Assembly (NCBI GenBank): GCA_933822405.4
Contig: CAKOGP040001870.1
Span: forward strand, 124,001-188,000
Source: Cylindrotheca closterium
Taxonomy: Eukaryota; Bacillariophyta; Bacillariophyceae; Bacillariales; Bacillariaceae
Reading direction: 5' to 3'
DNA length: 64,000 nucleotides
Shown: piece by piece, positions 23,417-33,123 of the stretch
How positions within the stretch are numbered: position 1 is the first letter of the stretch
Layout: every line of letters starts with the position of its first letter
Program-made: the position numbers and the translations under genes
Notes under the pieces: model-generated
What the model was told of the DNA's origin: nothing
Database searches by the model: none
Seen by the model: only the letters and a program-made list of their open reading frames with translations

Positions 23417-25264
23417 ATGAGCAGCATCTATCAATCCTGTCAAGCCAGCTTGGATGGCAATTCTTCGGCCATGCTGGAATGTTTGTCCAACGAAATCGAA
23501 AAGTCTCAAGACGCACGCGACGAGGATCTCAAGTCCTTCTTGTTTGTCCTGGCAGGAGCCATGATCTTCTTTATGCAATCAGGCTTTGCCATGGTTTGCG
23601 CCGGTGCTGTACGACTGAAGAATGTACAGAATTCCATGTTGAAAAATCTCTTGGATGCCTGTGGTGCGGCGGTGGCCTTTTTCTTGGTTGGTACGTTGGA
23701 AGGACCCGCACGGGCTCTCTGTTTCGTTGTTTATCATTGTTGTTATACCTGATTGCATCCATCCATTCATCATTTGATTGTACAATACGGGGCATACATA
23801 TATACAATATGCCAATCACATCACATATCTGATCTTGTTCTTTTTCATTTCGATTTCAGGAAACGCATTTGCCTTTGGAGGACAATTTGAAACGACTGCA
23901 ACGACCTTTGTTGGCTTGTCTGAATTTGCCAGTATAGGACCATCCGCTCCCTTTTGGTTCTTCGAGTATACCTTTTCGGCGACATCGGTTACCATTGTGG
24001 CGGGGACCCTGGCGGAGCGATGTCAGATGGTTGCCTATTTGTGCTATTCCATGTTTTTGGCGGGCATCATCTATCCAGTCGTTGCTCACGCATTGTGGTC
24101 CAACAATGGATTCATTTCCAATTTCAATGTAGACCCATTTCTAGGAAGTGGAGCCATTGATTTTGCCGGAAGTGGAGTGGTGCACTTGACGGGAGGAATT
24201 ACTGCCCTGTTTGCTACCCTCATCTTGGGACCACGACGAGGACGATTCTATGATGCACAAGGACTGCCGCTATCAAAACCAAAGCCATTCCCTGGTCATT
24301 CCATTGCGCTTCAACTCTTGGGAACCATGGTACTGTGGTTTGGATGTAAGTTATCATGATGGACACCCACAATTTTAGTGGAACGAATGACTGACTGAAT
24401 GAATGAAGGAATCATTATCATTCCGACATTATCATACCAACGCAACGCAACGCAACACTCACTTTCATGTGTCATTTTATAATAGGGTTCGGATTCAATC
24501 CAGGTTCCGCATTGCTATTGGGTGGAAATGTGGGTGAAATTGCCGCCAACGCTGCCGTATCCACCGCGTTGGCAGGAGCTTCTGGCGGCATTGCCGCTCT
24601 CTTTACCAATTTGTTCATTCAAGAACGAAAAACGGGAGAACCACATTTTTCGCTCGTCATGGCCATGAATGGATCCCTTTCGGGTCTGGTTGCCATTACG
24701 GCCGGATGTGCCTTGGTGGAACCATGGGCCGCTCTGGTGATTGGTATTGTGTCCGGTTGGGTCTACATTGCATCTTCAGAATGGCTCATTAAATTGAGAA
24801 TTGATGATGCGGTCGATGCCATTCCAGTACACATGTTCAATGGTATCTGGGGAATGATCTCCGTTGGAATATTTGCGTCACCTGACAAGATGGATGTGAC
24901 CTATGGTGTCTCGAAACACGTTGGATGCGTCTACAGCTGGGCCAGAGGATCCAGTGATGCCGCTCTACTGGCATGTCAAACATTGGCTGTTCTGTTCATT
25001 GTCGGTTGGACGATGGTCACAGTATTTCCATTTTTCGTTTGGCTCAATTACAAGGGATGGCTGCGTTCGGATTCCTTGGAAGAATTGGTTGGTTTGGATA
25101 TTTCCTATCACGGTGGCGGTCCCGGAGCAGTCGGCGATGGCGAGGTCCGAAAAGAATACGTGGAAGCCTACCGCCGTCAAAAGAATTCTCGATCCACTGC
25201 GGGTGGGGATACGGATTCAGATCATTGGCAGAATTCTGGTGGTGGTAATGAAGAAGACCTCTAA
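23417..25264 (+). CDS. AMT: Ammonium transporter (AMT family)
   Basis: Three exons (23417-23690, 23860-24345, 24486-25264) give 512 aa with matching phases and GT-AG introns. It has about eleven hydrophobic segments, the usual number for AMT proteins. Signature segments are present: ACGAAVAFFLVGNAFAFGG, FVGLSEFA with PFWFFEYTFSAT, TLAERCQMVAY, and FAGSGVVHLTGG. The two pore histidines appear as VVHLTGG and IPVHMFNGIWG. The cytosolic tail is hydrophilic with Ser, Gly and Asp (about the last 60 residues). The protein imports ammonium across the plasma membrane, a key nitrogen source for diatoms. Expression is usually nitrogen-responsive in this family; no site for that could be recognised here. 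Confidence 0.95.
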
Positions 25265-26175
25265 ACTCTTGTCCTTCTTCTTCTTGGAACAGTGTGGTTC
25301 TCTCTTTGTGACCCCGTCAATTTTGGATGGAGCGGCGCGGGCACTCGGTGGATTCTACTATTTTTTACTACAGGAGGCAAATCCATCCAAACAATCTGGA
25401 TTTGAAAGCAAGATGATGACGGGGCATCCCATCGATACATGGTGGTGGTGATGATGGTGGTGATGATAAGGAGGAACAAGCGAATAAAGGAATCCAACCA
25501 AAAGAATACTAAACTTAAAATTCTTATATGTATAATACACGGTTCCTGCAGTATCCATTTTGCTTTTGAAGTTCTACAGTGGAACGGATACACTCTTTAC
25601 TTCATTCGATATATATTACTTATCGTCCATAGTATTTTCTCTGTGGTTGTCGATTGCAGTTTCGATGTATGTTGTCCAATACTATTACACCGTGTGTGTA
25701 TAAAATAATGCACAATGCGCTGGCTTCTTCTACCACTCGATACTGATACAAACACGGACAATTTTTGGTATCTTTTTTTTTTGTCTTCAATATACTGTAC
25801 CGTATGCCTCCACCATTTAGGACAACTTATGCAGCAGCATCACATGGAACAAATCGTCTACCGAATGATCGTCGATGCAACCACCAACATGAAAGCTGTC
25901 GTTGCTTGTGAATGAAATTGAAGATATCGCAAATGAATCATCATGTTCACACCCAATCAAAACTGGACGAAACCATCTGTTTACGACTACGACAGACATG
26001 GCACAGCTTCCAAAAAGGGGAAGACTGTATGCGCTTGCCAGTTATATTTGTGGACCCAATCGTCGTCGCCAAAGTTTGATGACAAGCATTCCTACTTGCA
26101 AGGGGTCGTTTCACCCCGACAACGCATGCCACAAAGACTGCTGACTATGCCACATTCGAAGGTCGATTGATTCTG
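25265..26175. other. Intergenic, convergent genes
   Basis: 3' ends of the ammonium transporter (+) and phosphatase (-) face each other. A GGT/GAT-rich patch lies at about 25440-25470. Small open frames near 25715-26170 show no domain, and I do not call them. Confidence 0.5.
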
Positions 26176-27129
26176 TCATTTAGATGGTAGCTGAATGGGA
26201 TCAAGTTGTTCGCGAAAGCTTCTTTGCTGAGAAACACTGAAACCTGCATTTTGCTCCAAATAGGACTCGACTGTTCCGTAGCTGGCCTTTGTCCATTCCA
26301 GCGTCCCCACCATTCCCTCGGTTGGACTACCACGAAAGAAAGCCCAATCAATTAATCCACTGGTACTTTCTTTCACCTTGTCATTTGCTGTCCTCATTCC
26401 TTCACTTTCTCCCAAAAGTTCTCCCGACAAGGCATATGCTTTGACGATTTCATCCTCGGATGACTGAAGGATGCTTTGAATCAGCATTCCTAGAACGCCA
26501 GTACGATCCTTTCCCTTTTGGCAATGGAATATGACTGGACCCCTTTGTGATTCGATCATGCAGATCTCGAGGGCCCTTCCTATTCGCTCTCTTCCCACTT
26601 GCATGATCATGGTATTCAGCATGGCATGACCTCCCTTTTCCAGGTTTCGAGCAGCTGCTCGATCTAGTGCCCCTCCTTGAAATACCGTATTCAATGATGC
26701 CATCATTCGTTCTTTGCCATCCATTCTGCGAATGGCCTCTTCCCAGAATTCGTTCACGTCTTCCAAGAAGGGAATGTGAACAAAGTTGCAATTTTCCAAA
26801 CTGCTGCTGCTGCTGCTGCTGGAATTATAAAAGAGTTCTGATCCTTCCGTCCGTTCTTTCAAACCCTTTTGAATCTCATCCTTGTTTCTCAAGTCAATGA
26901 CCGCAGCCAAGGGCTCTGATGATGCACCAAAGGCTTTTCCACTGAGCAAGGCTTGAGCATCTTCTATCGACAATTCATCCAAAGTGGCCGATCGATAGAG
27001 TTTCCCGGGGATCACCGGCCTCATATTCTTTACGGAGGGAACAACGATTGCATTGGTACCAGTAAGCCATACTGATGCAATAAGGGCAGCAGACGTGGGT
27101 GACAAACGATGGTATGAGTGTCGCCGCAT
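26176..27129 (-). CDS. Tyrosine-phosphatase-like protein (Y_phosphatase3 family), secretory or plastid route
   Basis: Single exon. The start at 27129 (MRRHSYHRL) gives 317 aa with a hydrophobic leader (SAALIASVWLTGTNA); a longer start at 27264 is possible but would include a TACCGGTA palindrome, elsewhere found only between genes. Family features: GKLYRSATLDEL near the N-terminus, AAVIDLRNKDEI, then the P-loop HCQKGKDRTG, which matches the HCxxGKDRTG active site of this phosphatase family (catalytic Cys and Arg present). Such enzymes act on phosphotyrosine or phosphoinositides; the substrate is unknown. A serine run (eight codons) interrupts the domain before the P-loop. Confidence 0.8.
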   Translation of the reverse strand: MRRHSYHRLSPTSAALIASVWLTGTNAIVVPSVKNMRPVIPGKLYRSATLDELSIEDAQALLSGKAFGASSEPLAAVIDLRNKDEIQKGLKERTEGSELFYNSSSSSSSSLENCNFVHIPFLEDVNEFWEEAIRRMDGKERMMASLNTVFQGGALDRAAARNLEKGGHAMLNTMIMQVGRERIGRALEICMIESQRGPVIFHCQKGKDRTGVLGMLIQSILQSSEDEIVKAYALSGELLGESEGMRTANDKVKESTSGLIDWAFFRGSPTEGMVGTLEWTKASYGTVESYLEQNAGFSVSQQRSFREQLDPIQLPSK

Positions 27130-27540
27130 CGTTATTGTCAGTGAATGTCGCCACTGAATGATGGATGGATGACGTTTGTGGTTTGGAAATAGGTACTGCA
27201 ATGTTGGGCATAACGTACCGGTACTTCCTAAGTCCTTAGAAGATACCTGACGCCGCCACGTCATTCATTTGGATGTTGACACCCCCCTTCACTTTCTTCA
27301 AGATTCTTCATTCAAGCCTTGTTGAAGTCGGTAGCTTTTCTCGTCCGTTGCCACAATGACATCATTCAACTCAGCAGGCAGAAGGAATAAGCAAGCCCCC
27401 GATTTGTTGGTCATTCATATTTAAAAAATCGCCAATCTGAGGAAACGATTTCTAGCAGCACCAAGCAACGGACAAGAACCACCAGGCCATACACCAAGAA
27501 CACACTGCAGCAACGACAAGCATCACAATCTCTTCCAATC
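27130..27540. other. Divergent promoter region, phosphatase and fasciclin genes
   Basis: Short region between two genes read away from each other. Contains TACCGGTA at 27216-27223. No further signal recognised. Confidence 0.5.
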
Positions 27541-28266
27541 ATGAAGATGTCAACAACTTCCTTCATGTTTCTGTTTGAAATCTTAGCTGTGACGTTTCTC
27601 CCCGTTTGCTTTGGATTCCAGTCGAATGATGCTCCAAGGCCAACAAGAAAACTCTCTCCTTGTTCTTCACCTTTCAGGAGTGGTGGTGACACCGCGACTA
27701 CGACTACGACTACGACTACGACTACGAGGACATCATTGCACAGCAGTCTCGATGAGATGTTCAACAAGAACGAGGATCTCCTGTTGGTTCGCCAGACACT
27801 TGAAGAGAAGTATTCAGGTTTTGGCAAACTCTTGAATCTGAATGATTCTGTTTGGAAATCGATCGGAGCAGGCTACGTCAATGGGTTCACTCTATTTGTG
27901 CCCACCAATGAGGCTTTGGAGTCCCTCGATGCGACCAAGCAAACCCAATTGTACGACGAACGCAATCTGGAAACCACGCAGAAAATAGCATCCTTTCATG
28001 TGATCAATGAATTGGTAACTGCTGAAGATCTCTTCCATGCCGGTGGCGTCATCACATTGGGAGGCGAAGTTCCAGTGGATCGTTCCACAAAAGGTGGGAT
28101 GTTCGGAATGGGAGGAAAAGAAGATGGTGGAGTCTTGGTGAACCAAGTGAAGGTCGTTCATTCGTTCCCGTTGGGTTCGGGCATCGTCCACGAAGTCGAT
28201 GGTCTAGTCTCACCCAATATTCTGTGGAGGTATATGGATCAATTGCGGATTCCAGGATCCAAGTAG
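27541..28266 (+). CDS. Fasciclin (FAS1) domain protein, possibly plastid-targeted
   Basis: Single exon, 241 aa. A signal peptide ends at CFG/FQSN: Phe after a small residue is the hallmark of diatom plastid bipartite presequences, so plastid import is possible (inference). A run of threonines encoded by ACT/ACG repeats follows (about 57-65). Residues about 85-235 are one FAS1 domain: GFTLFVPTNEALESL, IASFHVINELVTAEDL, and the second conserved box IVHEVDGLVSP. FAS1 domains mediate adhesion or protein contacts; soluble single-domain forms also occur in algae. No membrane anchor is seen. Confidence 0.85.
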   Translation: MKMSTTSFMFLFEILAVTFLPVCFGFQSNDAPRPTRKLSPCSSPFRSGGDTATTTTTTTTTTRTSLHSSLDEMFNKNEDLLLVRQTLEEKYSGFGKLLNLNDSVWKSIGAGYVNGFTLFVPTNEALESLDATKQTQLYDERNLETTQKIASFHVINELVTAEDLFHAGGVITLGGEVPVDRSTKGGMFGMGGKEDGGVLVNQVKVVHSFPLGSGIVHEVDGLVSPNILWRYMDQLRIPGSK

Positions 28267-28369
28267 TAGTCGTAATCAAGCGTTTTGGGAGGAAACATCA
28301 CCCCCATGGCAAAATAATTGGCAAAGCAATATGGAGCCAAAACAAAAACAAAAACACGGATGCTCATAT

Positions 28370-28462
<93 letters not shown>

Positions 28463-28733
28463 AATGAATTAAAATTCTGAGATATATATGTATATGTATA
28501 TATGTATATATCCATTGTAGCTAGCCAAGGAGTATCTTGCATGGATGAATGATCCAATGCGTCCATACAAAAACAACGATAATGATATTTTAATAATGCT
28601 AATAGTAGTTATTATAGACTAGAACACAATATACACAAAGACTTGAGAAATTTATGACTTGAGAAATTTATGAATCTATAGCATTTTATTTGAGAGTGAC
28701 CGTCGTTTTTGGACTGACTGACGGAATGAATGG

Positions 28734-28765
<32 letters not shown>

Positions 28766-28829
28766 TGACTTGGAATATATACCTACGGTACCGTCTACGA
28801 CAGGAGTGCGATTGTTATTTCCTACTAGG
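28267..28829. other. Intergenic with microsatellites, convergent genes
   Basis: Holds a long CA repeat (28371-28461), a TATG/TATA-rich patch (about 28480-28510), a duplicated ACTTGAGAAATTTATGA word (about 28643-28672) and an AATC tandem repeat (about 28734-28765). No gene. Confidence 0.6.
28371..28461. repeat. CA dinucleotide microsatellite, about 45 units
   Basis: Uninterrupted CA repeat downstream of the fasciclin gene. Its length makes it likely to vary between strains and to be miscounted in assembly. Confidence 0.97.
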
Positions 28830-30213
28830 TTACAAAAGTTCGGCAAAGGCAGGTTGCATGTCTTTCCGTTGTAGTTCCTTGATTGTCTCCTCATCCTCTT
28901 TGTCATTATTATTATTATGATTGGTATAATCCCGGGGATGTCCATGACCGGGAGCCACCAGGTGCCAATCCAAATGCAGCAAGCCTTCCAACGACTTGGC
29001 CTGTTGGGAGTAATCGTTTCCATATCGTGGAAAGGCAGTCATGTGGCCACCATCCCGAGTGGTATAGGAATACGTATCGCCCGTAAAGAGAATACCGTCT
29101 TGTTGTTGTTGTTGTTGTTGCTGTTTTTTGCCATCGTTTGTCGGTCGTCTCCACAAGGTAATGGATCCTGGTGAATGCCCAGGCGTGTGCAAAAGCAATA
29201 CTTCGTGATTCGCATAATCGTTTGGTGAGACGGGCGTTCCTTCCAAGGTCATGGCTTGTAGTAGTGGTGGTGGTGGTAGCAGTGGAGAAGATTTGTCGTC
29301 ACCATGTTCTTCATTCTGATCATCATTGGTTTCTTGCAAGAGGATTTCCACTTCTTCCAAGGTCTCGTCTCCGATCCAATTGTGCGTTCCTAGATCCCCC
29401 GCATGAAAGATTCGTTTCATGTTCGGATAATGGGCATGCCACTTGCCATGATCGGCCGAATGAATCGTCGACATGGGAGAGTACCAGGTAGGATGGACCG
29501 TCAGGTCCCGTGATTTTCTCGACCGTCTCGACTGCCCTTTTGGAAAATTTGGGACTGTCCATGAGAATGGTACCATGGTGTTGGGTTTGCAACAGGTAGG
29601 GCGCCGCACCAAAACTTGCCGAATTGTGATGGCCCACAAAGTAGACTCCTGGAATGTTGGGCGAGACTGGTCGTGGAAAGGATTGTGGGGCCGATTTCGA
29701 TTGGTCGGACAAACGATCGACAATCTTTTCTTCTTGGTCCGTGAGAGGTTCCATCTTGCGATGGCTCCGATAGGCTTGGTTCTCCAATCGAATGGCCGCC
29801 ACCGGACAGGCCCTCAACGCGGCCCGAGCTGTTTCCAGTTCTTCTTCGGTAGATGGTTGGTTTTGGACAATATGCATGGCTCGTTGTTCGGATCGTCCAA
29901 AGACTTGAGGTGCAAACATGCTACACGCCGCACAATTGATGCACTTGTCATTCACATACAAGGGTCCATTCACATTGTCGGATAACCGCTGAGGCGCTGC
30001 CATGTTTCGTCGTGTGGAACGGCGATTTCGTTTCCCTTTGAAAAAATTAGTTGAATCATGATCGGATGAGACTACCAAAGGTGATGATGGCATGAAAGGT
30101 GTTTGCCGAGGATGATTCGTCTGACTTTGTTTGGCAACGAAACCACAGACATGATGATCTCCAGAGAGCAAAAGAGCAAGGACCGTTGTGTAGATGATAT
30201 GACGTTCATTCAT
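28830..30213 (-). CDS. Ferredoxin / metallo-beta-lactamase fold fusion, frame broken by a 4-bp duplication
   Basis: One exon from ATG at 30213. The leader is hydrophobic (residues 8-17). A single 4Fe-4S ferredoxin domain follows at about 75-140: CINCAACSMFAPQVF with the distal CPVAAIRLE. Then a metallo-beta-lactamase fold starts at about 195 (GVYFVGHHNSASFGAAPYLL). At 29458-29465 the unit GAAT occurs twice in tandem (plus strand). This puts the frame off by one, exactly inside the metal-binding loop: before it the reading gives LVLSHVDD, after it ADHGKWHAHYPN. With one copy the loop would read as a standard H-x-D-D-x-A-D-H. Later metal motifs are intact (HTPGHSPGS, FTGDTYSY, PGHGHPRDY). A poly-Gln run lies just before FTGDT. 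It is either a recent pseudogene allele or a sequence error. Related fusions occur in algae and cyanobacteria; the substrate is unknown. Confidence 0.8.
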
Positions 30214-30888
30214 GATATTGATTATATGTATAGTGTATAGTGTATAGTGTATACTGTATACTGTATACTGTATACTGTATACTGTAGTGTGTATAGTGAA
30301 AGTAATCAATCTGTAATCGTGTGTAATGTGTATCAAATATACAGTACAGTACCGGTACAATTTATGATGACACAATGGTGCTTCTTGTCTTTTGGTGTTC
30401 TCACGATGAGATATTTTACCGGTATGCTTCGAACGTGAATGAACGGAATCTTGAAGTCAATCCTACCAGGTACCAGGTGCGATGTGTGTACACGACCCTC
30501 ACGACTGACTCAAATTGATGAGGGGAATGTTGGCAAGGATGCTACTGTACCGTAGTAATGACTCACTGCCCCCTTACTTCTCTCGCTCGCCAATGCGACG
30601 TCACTCAGACATTATTTTCACTTTACTTCGGAGTCGGAATGAGAATTTTTGTGCGTGGGTGAGATCGCTGGCATGACACTGATAGTAATACCGCGACCAT
30701 AGACACCGCAAATAACGGCAAACCATTTCACATACAAGTACACCGACCAGATCCTTTTGGCAGCAGCCTCTTAACTAGTGACGGCATTGTACAGTACCAG
30801 TACCAGTACAGCAGTGCTGCAACTTCGGAAGTATCTTACAGTAGGTAGTCAAGAACGACACAGGCCACACAGGCCACACTGCCCACCA
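30214..30888. other. Divergent intergenic region
   Basis: Contains the 7-bp repeat array, two TACCGGTA palindromes (30350-30357, 30417-30424), TACCAGGTACCAGG words near 30467, and CAGTAC repeats near 30790-30810. Promoters for the ferredoxin/MBL gene (-) and the chromo-like gene (+) must lie here. Confidence 0.6.
30229..30284. repeat. 7-bp tandem repeat, 3 x TATAGTG then 5 x TATACTG
   Basis: Fifty-six bases of perfect 7-bp units lie 16 bases upstream of the ferredoxin/MBL start codon. The unit changes by one base (G to C) after the third copy. It is probably in the 5' UTR or core promoter. Confidence 0.95.
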
Positions 30889-32568
30889 ATGGCTACTATA
30901 TCAAAGCTGCCACAGTCAGTTATTCCATGCTTCAAGTTCATTGAGTTGCCTCGCACCAATCGAACCGCTGCTGGTGGTGGTGGTGGTGGTGACGATGATG
31001 ATGATGCTTCTAGCATGGAAAGCTCTCTCAAAGATGATACGCAGTCCCTCATGACGCAACCGACTTGGTCATCACCGATTAAAGTAGGAGAAAGCGATAG
31101 CGATAGCGACAGCGATAGCGACAGCGATTGGAGTTTGACAAAGAACGAAGCCACACTGCAAACTACGAAATCAGCTTCCTCTGACAGCAATGGTAATCGG
31201 CCAAAGAAACGAAGACGAAGCAGACGCAACCAACCTTCCAAATCAAGTGTCCCACCAGTTGACGAATTGCAACCTCGTCGAAAGAAGCAAGTTACTACTC
31301 GTGCAACCACAAAGAGTCCCACGAAACGCAAATCGCAACCAACAGCGTCCAGTCCAACTACTACTGCCAAAACAAGAACAAAAACATTGACAAAAACATC
31401 GACATCGACATCGACAACAAAATTAGTTCAATTCAATGGAAAACTGATGCACATCAACGCGGTCATGAAAATAAACAGTTGGCCTGTCAGGACCTTTCTC
31501 AGGAGACGAAAACGAAGGGGCAAAGTCCAATATCTATGCGACTTTGAAGATACCTGGGAGACGGAGGATTTGGTAGAGGCACTCGAGGATTACAAAAATA
31601 GTGGTCACAAACCCACCGTCCTCCAAACCAAAACCAAAAAAATGCCGGGAGGCAAAAAGTCGGTAACCCTCCAATTGTGTCGCTGGCCAAATCGGTGGGA
31701 ACCGGAAGAGAATTTGTCCGATTCGGTCCGGCAAGAGGCCATTCTCGATGTTTTGGAACACAGAGATTGGTCCATTCAAACCGTCTTGGAGGTACGGACG
31801 GTGGGGCAAAACGAAGAATATCGAATCAAGTGGGAGGACACATGGGAAACCCCAGAAACGGTAGAGGAAATGATGCGACGCAAGGAGGACTACGATGTCA
31901 CTGTTCTCGAGACCAAGACGACTCGAAAACGTGGAACAAAACCGGAAACCTTGTGCTTGTGTCGCTGGGCGCCGGAATGGGTGCCGAAAGAAAATCTTAC
32001 GGACGCTGCCAAGAAGAAAGCTCTGATTGATTTGGAAGGTCGTCAACAACACAAGAAGAATGTTGACGACGCTACGACGACTAGCGTTCCACGACAACAA
32101 CAAGAAGAGAATGCCATTATGGAGACAAATGGTGGTGGTGGTGGTGGTGGTAGTGGTGAAAATGACAACCGCTCGGACGAATGTACGCCAATGAAAAATC
32201 CGGAATCCCCAATGGAAAGCGCAGCAGCAGTGACAACAGCAGCGCTACCATTGGAAACCACCACTACGCGTGTTAGCAGTGGTCACGAGGGTAATGTCGA
32301 AAACATGGGGTGCAGTGGTGGTGGAGGAGGTGGTGGTGGTGGAGGAGAAGGAGAAAAAGAAGATGACAACATTGTGGAAGAAAAGAACAATGAGCCAATT
32401 GAAAACCAAGGAGGAGGCGGTGGTACAGCGAGTGACAGTAGCAGTGATGGTGGTGGCTCGAGCACCTTCTCCATTGAACAAATGTCAGGCGACGAGGACT
32501 ATGTGGACCCGCAAATTCCCATGCTTGTAGAGTTTGTCATCAATGGAGGGAACCATGGAGAAAGATGA
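30889..32568 (+). CDS. Nuclear protein with chromodomain-like WE-motif repeats
   Basis: Single exon, 559 aa from the ATG at 30889; the frame is open upstream, but that part is GTAC-repeat DNA. Residues 1-185 are low complexity: Gly/Asp runs, a SDSDSDSDSD tract, and basic KRRRSRRN. Residues about 188-385 hold four related units of about 50 aa, each with a short strand pattern and a WE core: YLCDFEDTWETEDLV, LQLCRWPNRWEPEENL, YRIKWEDTWETPETV and LCLCRWAPEWVPKENL. The core resembles the YLVKWxGxxxxxxTWEPxxNL of chromodomains. The tail is Gly-, Thr- and acid-rich. I infer a chromatin-binding role, but the repeats are short and divergent, so the chromodomain label needs profile support. Confidence 0.68.
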   Translation: MATISKLPQSVIPCFKFIELPRTNRTAAGGGGGGDDDDDASSMESSLKDDTQSLMTQPTWSSPIKVGESDSDSDSDSDSDWSLTKNEATLQTTKSASSDSNGNRPKKRRRSRRNQPSKSSVPPVDELQPRRKKQVTTRATTKSPTKRKSQPTASSPTTTAKTRTKTLTKTSTSTSTTKLVQFNGKLMHINAVMKINSWPVRTFLRRRKRRGKVQYLCDFEDTWETEDLVEALEDYKNSGHKPTVLQTKTKKMPGGKKSVTLQLCRWPNRWEPEENLSDSVRQEAILDVLEHRDWSIQTVLEVRTVGQNEEYRIKWEDTWETPETVEEMMRRKEDYDVTVLETKTTRKRGTKPETLCLCRWAPEWVPKENLTDAAKKKALIDLEGRQQHKKNVDDATTTSVPRQQQEENAIMETNGGGGGGGSGENDNRSDECTPMKNPESPMESAAAVTTAALPLETTTTRVSSGHEGNVENMGCSGGGGGGGGGGEGEKEDDNIVEEKNNEPIENQGGGGGTASDSSSDGGGSSTFSIEQMSGDEDYVDPQIPMLVEFVINGGNHGER

Positions 32569-33123
32569 TTGACTGGTAGATGGATGGATGGATGGATAGT
32601 CTGCTGGTGAAATGCATCCTCCATCACATTTCTTTTCATGTGCTTTACATATTATTGCATAGGTAGACCAGATTATAAGTTATGTATCAATCTATTTACT
32701 ATTTCAATTTACTCGCGACGCATGCACTTGGATTTTTTTGGCGCGGACTTCTTCATTGCGTTATTTGTTATTTGTATCAATAAATACAAAAAGCTCTACA
32801 CTGAACATATACCCTTTTTCCAACATACGAGTATTGGTCTTATTACAAGTGCCATGAATGAAGTGAAATCTGAACGTCAAAGTCTACCGCAACCTTATTA
32901 AGAACCCTTCCACATTCGGGATGACAACACCCGATCCACAGAGACCCGGAGACTCGATACTACCGGTATACTCGCAGTCTTTCAATTTCAGCATTTATTC
33001 AGTTCTACAAGTATAATAGTCCTAGTGTAATTATAAAGGAAATAATAATAATGAAGTTTGGCATTCGATGATAAAAGGTCATGCGGATGCCATGGGATTG
33101 AGTATGAGTGAGTTGTTTTTGCC
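32569..33123. other. Intergenic, convergent genes
   Basis: 3' UTRs of the chromo-like gene (+) and the reductase (-). A GGAT repeat at about 32578-32596 and one TACCGGTA (32961-32968). No gene. Confidence 0.5.

Noticed and set aside
27130..27264. Upstream ATG at 27264 as the start of the phosphatase-like gene
   Set aside because: It would put a TACCGGTA palindrome in the coding region and bury the hydrophobic leader; kept only as an alternative.
28239..28566. Poly-Thr/His and poly-Cys/Val open frames across the CA repeat
   Set aside because: Pure microsatellite translations with no flanking coding signal.
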